Below are positions 52,119 through 61,500 of a stretch of 64,000 nt of DNA, piece by piece. The DNA is from Streptomyces fuscichromogenes (GTDB lineage: Bacteria > Actinomycetota > Actinomycetes > Streptomycetales > Streptomycetaceae), in contig NZ_BMML01000013.1 in NCBI RefSeq assembly GCF_014645815.1, positions 1-64,000 on the forward strand, in the 5' to 3' direction. The notes under the pieces were generated by a model, which saw nothing but the letters and a program-made list of their open reading frames with translations, ran no database searches and was not told the origin of the DNA. The position numbers and the translations under genes are program-made. The stretch's first letter is position 1; the number at the start of each line of letters is the position of its first letter.

Positions 52119-53177
52119 GTGAAACAGCAGACAGTTCGGCCTTCTGCCGCCGGGCCCGTCGATCACGCCATCGACCGGCCTTCGAAGACTGGGGCACGGC
52201 GCATCCGCCGCCCCCTGGATGTCACGTGGCTGAACTTCACCGTCCGGCGAACGGGGCGCCTCCTCGTCTCGCTCGGGGTTCTGGTGACCGCCTCGTTCTT
52301 CATGATTCATTTGGTACCGGGAGATCCGGTGCGAGCGTCGCTCGGAAGTTCCGCGCCTCAGGAACTCGTGGAGGCGCGGCGTGCGGCCCTCGGCCTGAAC
52401 GACCCGATCTGGTCGCAGTACGTCCACTACCTGAAGAACCTGCTCGCGGGAGACTTCGGTGAGTCGATCACCCGCCCGGGGCTGTCGGTCTCACAGATCA
52501 TCGGACAGCGGCTCCCGGCCACGATCGAACTCGCCGGCCTCGCCTTCGTCATCGCGATGCTCGTCTCGATCCCGCTCGGGGTCCTCATGGCGGCCCTCAC
52601 GCGCGGCGGCCGTCGGCAGCGGACAGAGCTCGCCTTCACCTCGTCGAGCATCGTGTTCGCGGCGATTCCGGAGTTCATCCTGGCGGTCGGCCTCGTCTGT
52701 CTCTTCGGCCAGGGAGTGGGCCTGCTCGGGATCTTCCCGGTCGCGGGGCGAAGCGGTCCGCTGTCGCTGGTGCTTCCCGTGATCAGCCTGGCCGTCGCGC
52801 CGACCGTGGTGCTGGCGCGGGTGGTCCGGGTCGAAGTGCTCACCGTGATGGAGGCGGACTACATCCGCACCGCACGATCGAAGCGGCTGAGGGCGTGGCG
52901 ACTGTATCTGCGGCACGCGCTGCCGAACGCCGTGACCGCCACACTCACGCTCAGCGGCCTGCTCCTCGGCGGCCTGATAGCGGGCACGGTACTCGTCGAG
53001 AGCGTCATGGCATGGCCCGGACTCGGCTCCTCCATGGTGTCGTCGATCCTGACCAAGGACTACCCCCTCGTTCAGGGCATCGTCCTCGTCTACGGCGTGG
53101 TGGTACTCGTGATCAATCTCGTGGTCGACGTGGTCCTCGCCGTCCTCGACCCTCGCTCGGCCATCCAGGAGAGCTGA
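52119..53177 (+). CDS. Peptide-type ABC transporter permease (DppB-like)
   Basis: A 352-aa permease with about six membrane helices ('RTGRLLVSLGVLVTASFFMI' opens the first). 'HLVPGDPVRASLGSSAPQE' and 'LGLNDPIWSQYVHYLKNLL' are typical of DppB/OppB, and 'EADYIRTARSKRL' with 'ALPNAVTATLTLSGLLLGGL' is the coupling region. GTG 52119 follows AGGAGG at five bases and is preferred to an upstream start at 52074. It is the first of four transporter genes and forms the channel with the permease half of the next protein. Confidence 0.92.
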   Translation: MKQQTVRPSAAGPVDHAIDRPSKTGARRIRRPLDVTWLNFTVRRTGRLLVSLGVLVTASFFMIHLVPGDPVRASLGSSAPQELVEARRAALGLNDPIWSQYVHYLKNLLAGDFGESITRPGLSVSQIIGQRLPATIELAGLAFVIAMLVSIPLGVLMAALTRGGRRQRTELAFTSSSIVFAAIPEFILAVGLVCLFGQGVGLLGIFPVAGRSGPLSLVLPVISLAVAPTVVLARVVRVEVLTVMEADYIRTARSKRLRAWRLYLRHALPNAVTATLTLSGLLLGGLIAGTVLVESVMAWPGLGSSMVSSILTKDYPLVQGIVLVYGVVVLVINLVVDVVLAVLDPRSAIQES

Positions 53178-53178
53178 C

Positions 53179-55203
53179 ATGACCGCACGGACCTCCTCGT
53201 CGGCTCCCGACCCGTCAACCCCGTCCCCCGCCCGACGGCTGCTCGCCGGACTGGCGAAGACGATCCGCACTCCCATGGGCGCGACGGCGACCGTGTTCCT
53301 CGGTGTCGTCCTCCTCGCCGCGATCGTCGCACCGATGCTCTGGTCAGGGACCGCGGCAAAGGTGGACGCGACGGCCCTGGATCAAGGGCCGTCCGGGGAG
53401 CATTGGCTCGGCACGGACAATCTCGGCCGCGATCTGCTGCTTCGGGTGCTCGTCGCCGCACGCCTGTCCGTGCTCCTCTCGCTCTCCGCCACGGCGATCG
53501 GCATCAGCCTCGGACTCCTGCTGGGGGCGGCGCCCTGGCTGCTCGGACCGAGGCTCGGGCGTCTCGCCGCGGCGTTCGTGAACATCGCCGTCGCGTTTCC
53601 GATGCTCCTGATGACCCTGTTCTTCGCCGTCATCTTCGGCGTGGGCGTTCAGGGGTCGGTCTGCGCGATCGGCATCTCGATGGCACCGTGGTTCGCCCGT
53701 CTGACGCAGACCCTCATCGCGGGCGTCCAGAAACGCGACTTCGTCGCCGCCGCGCGGATCGCTCGCGTCAGCCGGTTCGGAGTGCTGCGCCGGCACATCC
53801 TTCCGAACATCGCCGAGCCGCTGATCGTCAACGTCGCGCTCGCGGCGGCGGCGGCACTCCTGGCGTTCGCCGGGCTCTCGTTCCTCGGCCTGGGCGTACA
53901 GGCACCCGAGTACGACTGGGGGCTCCTCCTCAACGAGGGGCTCAGCGGCATCTACGTCAACCCCGCCGGAGCGCTCGGACCCGGCATCGCGATCGTGGTG
54001 GCCGGGCTCGGATTCAATCTTTTCGGCGAGGCGCTCGCGAAAGTGCTCGGTTCGCGCCACAAGGTCCGGACGTTCCGTCCCCGTGGAGCTTCCAGGACGG
54101 TCTCCGGTTCGGGCGGGCACCCGCGTCAGCACGCGACGGATGGATCGGCCGGTGACGCGATCGCCCCCGCGGGCGAGGTTCCCGTCCTTGAGGTCGACCG
54201 CCTGCGCGTCTCGCTCGACACCCCCAACGGGACCGTCAGCCCGGTGCGCGAGATCAGCTTCTCGATGAAGCGCGGCGAAGCGCTCGGCGTCGTCGGTGAG
54301 TCCGGCTCGGGAAAGAGCCTGACGGCTCTCGCCGTCGCGCAGCTGCTCGAATCGCCGCTGCACGTCGAGGCGGCCACGCTCCGGCTCCTCGGCAAGGACC
54401 TCATGGCCGCCGATCCGAGGAGCCGGGCGACGCGACGCTTCCTCGCCACATCGCTCGGCCTGGTCTTCCAGAACCCGACCACATCGTTCAACCCCACGAT
54501 GCGCATCGGCCCCCAGCTCGCCGAAGTGGCACGCCTGCACCAGGACATGAGTCGCCGCCAAGCTGGGGCGCGCGCCGTCGACCGGCTCCGCGCGGTCCGC
54601 ATCCCGGGTGCCGAACGCCGGGCGAAGCAGTATCCGCACGAGTTCTCGGGCGGTATGCGGCAGCGGGCGATGGTCGGCATGGCGATGATGGGGAATCCGT
54701 CACTGATCATCGCCGATGAGCCGACCACGGCGCTGGACGTGACCATCCAGCGCCAGGTCCTCAACCTCCTGGAGCAGATCCGGGTCGAGAACCAGGTCGC
54801 GGTGTTGCTGATCAGCCACGACATCTCGGTCATCGGACAGTTCTGCTCGCGCGTGCTCGTCATGTACGCCGGTCGTGTCGTCGAGGAGCTTCCCTCCGCC
54901 GATCTGCGCACGTCGGCTCGCCATCCCTACACGCGAGCGCTCCTGAGCGCCGTTCCCGACATGACCGCCGACCGCTCCCAGCCGCTCGCCACCGTTCCGG
55001 GCCGGCCGGTCGACCCGGCCGACCGACCGGCGGGATGTGCCTTCGCACCGCGATGCACGTTCGCGACGGCACAGTGCCATACCGCCGAGCCGCCGCTTCA
55101 GGAGGTGGGGAGCGGCGGGACCGTCGCCTGCTGGAACCCGCAGGAGGGCGCGGTGACCGCAGTTCAAGGACAGGTCCAGCAAGCGGGACGGGGACAGGCA
55201 TGA
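53179..55203 (+). CDS. Permease-ATPase fusion of the peptide ABC transporter (DppC-DppD)
   Basis: A 674-aa fusion. Residues 1-300 are a DppC-like permease ('GEHWLGTDNLGRDLLLRVLV', 'VAAARIARVSRFGVLRRHIL', 'FAGLSFLGLGVQAPEYDWG'). A Ser/Gly-rich linker occupies about 305-340. Residues 345-674 are the ATPase with Walker A 'GESGSGKSLT', signature 'FSGGMRQRAMVG', Walker B 'SLIIADEPTTALDVT' and the C-terminal 'CAFAPRCTFA' cysteine region of the oligopeptide class. It starts after a single base beyond the DppB stop. Fused permease-ATPases are known in actinobacterial peptide transporters. Confidence 0.92.
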   Translation: MTARTSSSAPDPSTPSPARRLLAGLAKTIRTPMGATATVFLGVVLLAAIVAPMLWSGTAAKVDATALDQGPSGEHWLGTDNLGRDLLLRVLVAARLSVLLSLSATAIGISLGLLLGAAPWLLGPRLGRLAAAFVNIAVAFPMLLMTLFFAVIFGVGVQGSVCAIGISMAPWFARLTQTLIAGVQKRDFVAAARIARVSRFGVLRRHILPNIAEPLIVNVALAAAAALLAFAGLSFLGLGVQAPEYDWGLLLNEGLSGIYVNPAGALGPGIAIVVAGLGFNLFGEALAKVLGSRHKVRTFRPRGASRTVSGSGGHPRQHATDGSAGDAIAPAGEVPVLEVDRLRVSLDTPNGTVSPVREISFSMKRGEALGVVGESGSGKSLTALAVAQLLESPLHVEAATLRLLGKDLMAADPRSRATRRFLATSLGLVFQNPTTSFNPTMRIGPQLAEVARLHQDMSRRQAGARAVDRLRAVRIPGAERRAKQYPHEFSGGMRQRAMVGMAMMGNPSLIIADEPTTALDVTIQRQVLNLLEQIRVENQVAVLLISHDISVIGQFCSRVLVMYAGRVVEELPSADLRTSARHPYTRALLSAVPDMTADRSQPLATVPGRPVDPADRPAGCAFAPRCTFATAQCHTAEPPLQEVGSGGTVACWNPQEGAVTAVQGQVQQAGRGQA

Positions 55204-56177
55204 GCGAGTTGCGCTTCGAGAAGACGAGCATTCGGGTCGGCCACGGAGCCAGGGCACTGACCGCGGTCGACGGTGTCGACCTGGTCGTCCCGGCGCGCAG
55301 CATCGTCGGACTGATCGGCGAATCAGGATCCGGGAAGTCGACCCTCGGACGTGCCGCCGTGGGACTCAACCCGGTGTCGGGCGGACGCATACTGCTCGAC
55401 GGCCAACCGCTCGCCCGTCAGCTCCGTCGCGGTGCGGTGCAGATGGTGTTCCAGGACCCGATGTCCTCCCTCGACCCGCGCATGACGATCGGCGACAGCA
55501 TCGCGGAATCGATCTCGCGTCGCCGTATCCGCCGCGCCACGGACCGGCGCCGGGAGGTGGAACGCCTTCTGGAACTCCTCGACCTCGAGCCGCAGTGGGC
55601 GGACGAGTATCCGGAGAAGCTGTCCGGTGGCCAGCGTCAGCGCATCGCGCTCGCGCGTGCGCTCGCGGCACGGCCGGAGGTCCTCATCGCGGACGAGATC
55701 ACGTCGGCGCTCGATGTCTCCATCCAGGGATCGATCCTGAACCAGGTGAAGGACCTGCAGCGGCAGTTCGGGTTCTCGATGCTGTTCATCTCGCACAATC
55801 TCTCGGTCGTCAGGTACCTCTGCGACCAGGTCGCCGTGATCTACCTCGGAAGGCTCGTCGAGCAAGGTCCGGCGGAAGACGTGCTGTCGGACCCGCAGCA
55901 CCCCTACACACGCGAACTTCTGGAAGCGTCCCCCGATTCCGGCGGACCGCTCGTCCAGCCGGGCGGGATTCTCCACGCCGTCGGTGACGGTGAAGCCACC
56001 GATCCGCACCATCCGCCCACCGGTTGCCGGTACCACCCGCGCTGCCCGGTCGGGCCCGCCGTGCACCCCGACCGGAACGCCTGCCGCACCAGCGTCCCTC
56101 TGCCACTCGGCCGCGCCCACCACGCCGCGTGTCACTTCGCCGCCATGACCGAGACCCCCCTCACAGCCACCACTTGA
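55200..56177 (+). CDS. Peptide-type ABC transporter ATPase (DppF-like)
   Basis: A 325-aa ATPase. Walker A is 'GESGSGKSTLGRAAVG', the signature is 'LSGGQRQRIALARALA', Walker B is 'VLIADEITSALDVSIQG' and the switch histidine is in 'MLFISHNLSVV'. 'CRYHPRCPVGPAVHPDRNAC' is the cysteine-rich tail of the oligopeptide class. The start overlaps the fusion gene's stop by four bases (ATGA). It dimerises with the ATPase half of the fusion protein. Confidence 0.93.
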   Translation: MSELRFEKTSIRVGHGARALTAVDGVDLVVPARSIVGLIGESGSGKSTLGRAAVGLNPVSGGRILLDGQPLARQLRRGAVQMVFQDPMSSLDPRMTIGDSIAESISRRRIRRATDRRREVERLLELLDLEPQWADEYPEKLSGGQRQRIALARALAARPEVLIADEITSALDVSIQGSILNQVKDLQRQFGFSMLFISHNLSVVRYLCDQVAVIYLGRLVEQGPAEDVLSDPQHPYTRELLEASPDSGGPLVQPGGILHAVGDGEATDPHHPPTGCRYHPRCPVGPAVHPDRNACRTSVPLPLGRAHHAACHFAAMTETPLTATT

Positions 56178-56278
56178 GAGCGTCCCCCCACGACCTGCCG
56201 ACGCCGGTCGGCTCGGTGCTCGCCCTTTCCGCCTTTCTACCGAGTTCCGGAAACACCCTCAATTAAGGAACAACAACA

Positions 56279-57877
56279 GTGCACCGAAAAGGCATAGTCG
56301 GCGTTCTTGTTGCCTTGTCCGCGCTCGTGCTGGCAGCATGCGGCACATCCGGAGGCGACAGCGCGTCAAAGTCGAGCAAGGAGTTCGCCGAAGGCGGCAC
56401 CTTCGCGATGTCGATCCAGGCGGATCTCGGGACGTACGACCCTTACTCCAACCCGCTCGTCACGCCCTGGAGCAAGCTCGCGTACGACTCTCTCATCAAC
56501 GTGACCCCCAAGGGCAAGTTCGTTTCCGGCCTGGCCAAGACGTGGAAGTCGGACCTGACCTCCGCGACGTTCGTGCTCGGTGACGGGATCACCTGCTCGG
56601 ACGGCACGGCGCTCACGGCGAGCCAGGTCGCCGCGGACCTCACGTACGTGGCCAACCCCAAGAACGGCTCCGCGCTCTACGGTTCCGGCGTTCCCACGAT
56701 TCCGTTCGTCGCGACCGGGGACGACAAGAGCGGCACGGTGTCGATCAAACTGAAGTCACCGTTCGCGTTCCTGCTCAACATGCTGGCCGAGATGCCGATC
56801 GTGTGCAAGGAAGGGCTGAAGGACCCGAAGTCGCTCGCCGCCGCGTCCGACGGAACCGGTCCGTTCGTGCTCACCAAGGTGGTGGCCGGGCAGAGCTACA
56901 CCTTCACCGTGCGCAAGGGCTACACCTGGGGCCCCGACGGGGCGAGCACCAGTGCGGCCGGCACTCCGAAGACCGTCGTGCTGCGTGTCGTCGACAACGA
57001 GACGACGGCGACGAACATGCTCCTCTCCGGAGAGCTCAACGCGGCGCAGATCGACGGTTCGGACCGTAAGCGCGCGAGCGCCCGCGGGTTCGAGACGGCG
57101 AAGATGCCCGAGCCCGCCGTCTGGCTGTGGCCCAACCAGAGAGCCGGCCGTCCGACGGCCGATCTCGCGGTGCGCTCCGCGCTGGTCGAGTCGCTCGACC
57201 TCAACGAGCTTGTCGCGGTCAGCACGTCGGGCCAGGGCCGTGCCGCGACCGGACTGGCGATCGGCACACCGATGACGTGCCCCGCGGTCAACGACGTGCA
57301 GAACCTCCTTCCGTCGTACGACATGAAGGCCGCGAAGGCGGCGCTCGACAAGGCCGGATGGACACTCGGTTCGGACGGCAAGCGCAGCAAGAACGGCAAG
57401 CAGCTCCAACTGACCGTGCGCTACGCCCCCGAGGCCTCGGCGGGCGCGAAGCCGGCGGCGGAACTGATCGCGCAGGCGTGGACCAGACTCGGCGTCGGTG
57501 TGACGCTCAAGTCCGACACCTTCGCCACGCTCTCGCAGGTGATGTTCAAGACCGGCGACTACGACGTGTATGTCGCCCCGATGAGTTGGTCGATGCCCAC
57601 TCAGGTCTACAAGTACGTGACGGGTGCCGCCGCGCCGGCTGGACTGAACTTCGCCGCCGTGGACAACGCGGACTACAACGCACTCGCCGAGAAGGCGCTC
57701 GACGCCGAATCCTCACAGGCGTGCGGCCTGTGGAGCAAGGCGGAGGCCGCGCTCTACCGGGACGTCAACGTCGTGCCGGTCGCCGAACAGTCGGACACGT
57801 ACTTCTTCAGCGGGGCGACCGCCGAGGTGATGACGCGCGAGATCCCCGTTCCGACGAGCATCCGCGTCTACAAGTAA
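56279..57877 (+). CDS. ABC transporter substrate-binding lipoprotein, family 5
   Basis: A 532-aa family-5 binding protein. 'VGVLVALSALVLAACGTSGG' gives a lipobox LAAC near residue 21. The mature protein includes 'GGTFAMSIQADLGTYDPYSN', 'ALVESLDLNELVAVSTSGQG' and a final 'RDVNVVPVAEQSDTYFF', typical of DppA/OppA-type proteins. It supplies the substrate to the upstream permeases and ATPases. GTG 56279 follows AAGGA. The binding-pocket sequence is too divergent to name the ligand; peptides, nickel or opines are all possible. Confidence 0.9.
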   Translation: MHRKGIVGVLVALSALVLAACGTSGGDSASKSSKEFAEGGTFAMSIQADLGTYDPYSNPLVTPWSKLAYDSLINVTPKGKFVSGLAKTWKSDLTSATFVLGDGITCSDGTALTASQVAADLTYVANPKNGSALYGSGVPTIPFVATGDDKSGTVSIKLKSPFAFLLNMLAEMPIVCKEGLKDPKSLAAASDGTGPFVLTKVVAGQSYTFTVRKGYTWGPDGASTSAAGTPKTVVLRVVDNETTATNMLLSGELNAAQIDGSDRKRASARGFETAKMPEPAVWLWPNQRAGRPTADLAVRSALVESLDLNELVAVSTSGQGRAATGLAIGTPMTCPAVNDVQNLLPSYDMKAAKAALDKAGWTLGSDGKRSKNGKQLQLTVRYAPEASAGAKPAAELIAQAWTRLGVGVTLKSDTFATLSQVMFKTGDYDVYVAPMSWSMPTQVYKYVTGAAAPAGLNFAAVDNADYNALAEKALDAESSQACGLWSKAEAALYRDVNVVPVAEQSDTYFFSGATAEVMTREIPVPTSIRVYK

Positions 57878-57902
57878 GGACACCTGGCAGCTCTCGAAGG
57901 TC

Positions 57903-57940
57903 CGCGTGTGTGCCGTCCCCGCGGGGACGGCACACACGCG
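57903..57940. terminator. Perfect 38-base bidirectional terminator
   Basis: Two 19-base arms, beginning CGCGTGTGTGCC and ending GGCACACACGCG, are exact inverse complements. It lies between the convergent binding-protein and AsnC-type genes. Confidence 0.9.
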
Positions 57941-57951
57941 GCGCTGTCACG

Positions 57952-58392
57952 TCACGAGTCCTTCGTCCAGGAACCGAGCACCATCAGTGTCTTGGTGCCG
58001 GTCACATGACCGTTGCGTCGCAGGCCGTCGATGACCTGCTGGAGATGGCCGATGTCCCGCACCCGGACGTGCACCAGGGCGTCCGGGTCCCCGGAGATGG
58101 TGAACACGGCCTGGGCCTCTGGCACTTCGTAGGCGGTCCGGACGATGTCGCCGACGGGCGTACTGCCCGCGACGGACAGCTCCACGAACGCCTCGATGCC
58201 CCGTCCCAGCTTCGTGTGGTCCACCTGCACCGTGAATCCGGTGATCACCCCGGTCTCGCGGAGCCGGTCGACCCGTCGCTTGACCGCGGCGACGGAGAGC
58301 CCCACCTCGGGCGCCAACTCCGAGTAGGTGCTCCTCCCGTCCCTGTGCAGCATGCGCAGCAACTGCCTGTCGATGTCGTCGACCTGGGTCAC
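57952..58392 (-). CDS. Lrp/AsnC-family transcriptional regulator
   Basis: A 146-aa regulator. The N-terminal helix-turn-helix is 'DIDRQLLRMLHRDGRSTYSE' followed by 'LAPEVGLSVAAVKRRVDRL', and the C-terminal RAM domain has 'DIVRTAYEVPEAQAVFTISG' and 'DALVHVRVRD'. Members respond to amino acids. GTG 58392 has GGAG five bases upstream. It is divergent from the indolepyruvate ferredoxin oxidoreductase, an arrangement that usually means it controls that gene in response to an aromatic or branched amino acid. Confidence 0.93.
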   Translation of the reverse strand: MTQVDDIDRQLLRMLHRDGRSTYSELAPEVGLSVAAVKRRVDRLRETGVITGFTVQVDHTKLGRGIEAFVELSVAGSTPVGDIVRTAYEVPEAQAVFTISGDPDALVHVRVRDIGHLQQVIDGLRRNGHVTGTKTLMVLGSWTKDS

Positions 58393-58517
58393 CTCGGCTC
58401 CTCACCTGACGCAAAATCAAGTCCTCAGTTCGCGATAATACTGCGATTCTTTGCATCTTTTCATAATCAGTCGCAATTTACTTGCTCGAAAGCGGAGCGC
58501 GATGCTGTCCTTGGCGC
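58393..58517. promoter_or_regulatory. AT-rich divergent promoter region
   Basis: The most AT-rich stretch of the window (about 58408-58485). On the plus strand TTGCAT and CAATTT are 17 bases apart and could be -35 and -10 elements. Repeated TTGC / GCAA half sites (for example TTGCATC, TCGCAA, GCAAAATC) resemble Lrp-type binding. It serves the AsnC gene and the oxidoreductase. Confidence 0.5.
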
Positions 58518-61500
58518 GTGGTCACACTCGACGACAAGTACGCCGCCCGCAGCGGCCGCGTACTGATCTCCGGCATACAGGCACTCGTCCGCCTCACCCT
58601 CGAACAGCGCCGTCTGGACGAGGAACGGGGGCTGGACACACGAGCTTTCGTCAGCGGCTACCAGGGCTCCCCCCTGGGCGGCGTGGACCTGGAAATGGGC
58701 CGCGCCCGCCGCTTCCTGGAACCCGCCGGGGTGGTCTTCCGCCCCGGCCTCAACGAGGAACTCGCCGCCACCGCGGTGGCCGGCACCCAGTTGCTCGGCC
58801 AGGTGCCGGGCCGCCGCCACGACGGGGTCACCGGATTCTGGTACGGCAAGAATCCGGGCCTGGACCGGGCGGCGGACGCCATCCGGCACGCGACCCTGGC
58901 CGGCACCGCGGCCCTCGGCGGCGCGGTCGCGTGGATCGGGGACGACCCGGGAGCGAAGTCGTCCACGGTGCCGAGTTCCTGCGAACCCATGTGCCAGAGC
59001 CTCTCGATGCCGCTGCTCGCCCCCTCCTCGATAGCGGAGATCATCGAGTTCGGCCTGCACGCGGTGGCCATGTCACGGGCCAGTGGGCTGTGGACCGGGC
59101 TGAAGATCGTCGCGGACACCGCCGACGCGTCCCAGGTCATCGACCTCGCCACCACGGTCCCCGACCTGCCCGCCGTCACCGTCGGCCCCCGGGGCACACC
59201 GCCCACCCTGGTCGGCCCCGCCTCGCTGGACGCCGAACACGACCTGCTCACCCGGCGGTTGGACACGGCCCGTGCCTACGGCCGGGAAGCGGGCCTGAAC
59301 CGGGTCACCTTCGGCTCCTCGCGCGCCACCCTGGGGCTCATGGCCTCCGGCACGTCCTACGCCGTCCTGCTGCGCGCCCTGACCGACCTGGGGATCGACG
59401 AGGACGCGATGGAGCGGCTCGGTATCCGTCTGATCCGGCTGGGCATGCCCTTCCCGCTGCACGAGGACGATCTCGTCGCCCTGACGGACGGTCTGGAACA
59501 GGTCCTCGTCGTGGAGGACAAGGTGCCCTTCCTCGAAGGCCACCTCAAGCAGGCCCTCCACCGGACCGGCCACGCACCGGTGGTCGTCGGGCGACGCGAC
59601 GAGAACGGCCGGCCGCTGCTGACCGCCCGCTCCACGCTGAGCGCCGAGCACGTCACCGAGGCGCTGCTGCGACGGATCGGCCCCGACCGGCTGCCCCGGC
59701 AGATCGCGGGCCCGTCGTCGGCCCCCTCACGGATCGCGCTGCCGACGGTGGGTACCCGCACACCGTTCTTCTGCTCCGGCTGCCCGCACAGCACCTCCAC
59801 CCGCGCCGCCGACAGCACGCTGGTGGGCGTCGGGATCGGCTGCCACATCATGATCGCGCTGGACGGTACCGGGCGCGGCAACCAGATCGGCATGACCCAG
59901 ATGGGCGGCGAGGGCGCCCAGTGGCTCGGGCTGCAACCCTTCACCGACGACCGGCACTTCGTACAGAACCTCGGCGACGGCACCTTCCACCACTCCGGCT
60001 CCCTCGCCGTCCGGGCCGCCGTCGCCGCCGGCGTCACGATGACGTACAAACTGCTCTACAACGACGCAGTCGCCATGACCGGCGGGCAGCAGGTGGAGGG
60101 CCGGCTGTCGGTTCCTGATCTGACCCGCTGGCTCGCGCTCGAAGGCGTCCGCAAGGTCGTCGTCACCACGCCGGAGCCCCGCGGCTATCGTCGCGTCCGC
60201 CTGGATCCGATCGCCTCGGTGCGCCACCGCGACGACCTGGCGCGGGTGGAGGAGGAACTGGCCGCGGTCGAGGGCGTCACCGTGCTGATCCACGACGACC
60301 GCTGCGCCGCGGAGGAGCGGCGGCTGCGCAAGCGCGGCCGGTTGCCCACGCCGGCCGAGAAGGTCGTGATCAACCAACGCGTCTGCGAGGGCTGCGGCGA
60401 CTGCGGTGACGTCTCCTCGTGTCTGTCGGTGCAGCCGGTGCACACGGAGTTCGGGCGCAAGACGCGGATCCACCAGCCCTCGTGCAACTCCGACTTCAGC
60501 TGCCTGAGGGGCGACTGCCCCTCGTTCCTGCTGGTCGAACCGCAGGGCCCGCGCCGCAGGCCGGTCCCGGAGCTGCCCGTGGTGCTCACCGATCCCGTGA
60601 GCCGTGTCGATCGGGACACCGTCCTGCTGCGGATGCCCGGCATCGGCGGGACCGGCGTGGTCACGATCTCCCAGATCCTCCAGATGGCCGCGCATCTCGA
60701 CGGCCGTTACGCGGCCGGTCTGGAACAGACGGGTCTGGCGCAGAAGGGCGGCCCGGTCGTCAGCGACGTGCGGATCTCCGCCCGGCCGGTGGAGGGCTCG
60801 CTGCGCGCCGCCCGGGGGACGGCGGACGTGCTGATCGGCTTCGACGTCCTGGGCGCCGCGGCCGACGGCAACCTGGACGTGGCCCGCGCCGGTCACACGG
60901 TGGCCGTCGTCAACACCGCCGTCGTCCCGACCGCCGCCATGGTGACCAACCAGGTCGTCGTGCCGGGCACCCCGCAGGACGCCCTGGAGCGCGTCGAGGC
61001 CTTCACCCGGCCCGCGGACAACCTCTATGTGGACGCGCTGGCACTGTCCGAAGCGCTCTTCGGCGACCACCTGCCCGCCAACATGGTGCTGATCGGAGCC
61101 GCCTTCCAGCACGGCTGCATCCCGCTGACACGCGAGTCCGTCGAGGCCGCCGTCCGGCTCAACGGGGCCGCCGTCGAGAAGAACCTGGCCGCGTTCGCCT
61201 GGGGACGCGCAGCGGCTGCGGATCCGCGGGCGGTCGAACGGGCCCTCGCCGCCCCCGACCGCCCGGTCGTCGACATCACGCCGCGCGCACGGGAGTTGGT
61301 CGCCCCGCTGGACGTGAGCGACAGCCTGCGCGAGGCGCTCGCGCTGCGCGCGGCCGACCTCATCGGTTACCAGAACGAGTCCTACGCCGCCGGGTTCACG
61401 GCCGAGGTCGCCCGGATCGCCGTCCTAGCCCGCCGCGGGGCGGGGCCGGAGGCCGGCGAGCGCATCGCCCTCGCCTACGCCGTCAGCCTGCACAGACTCA

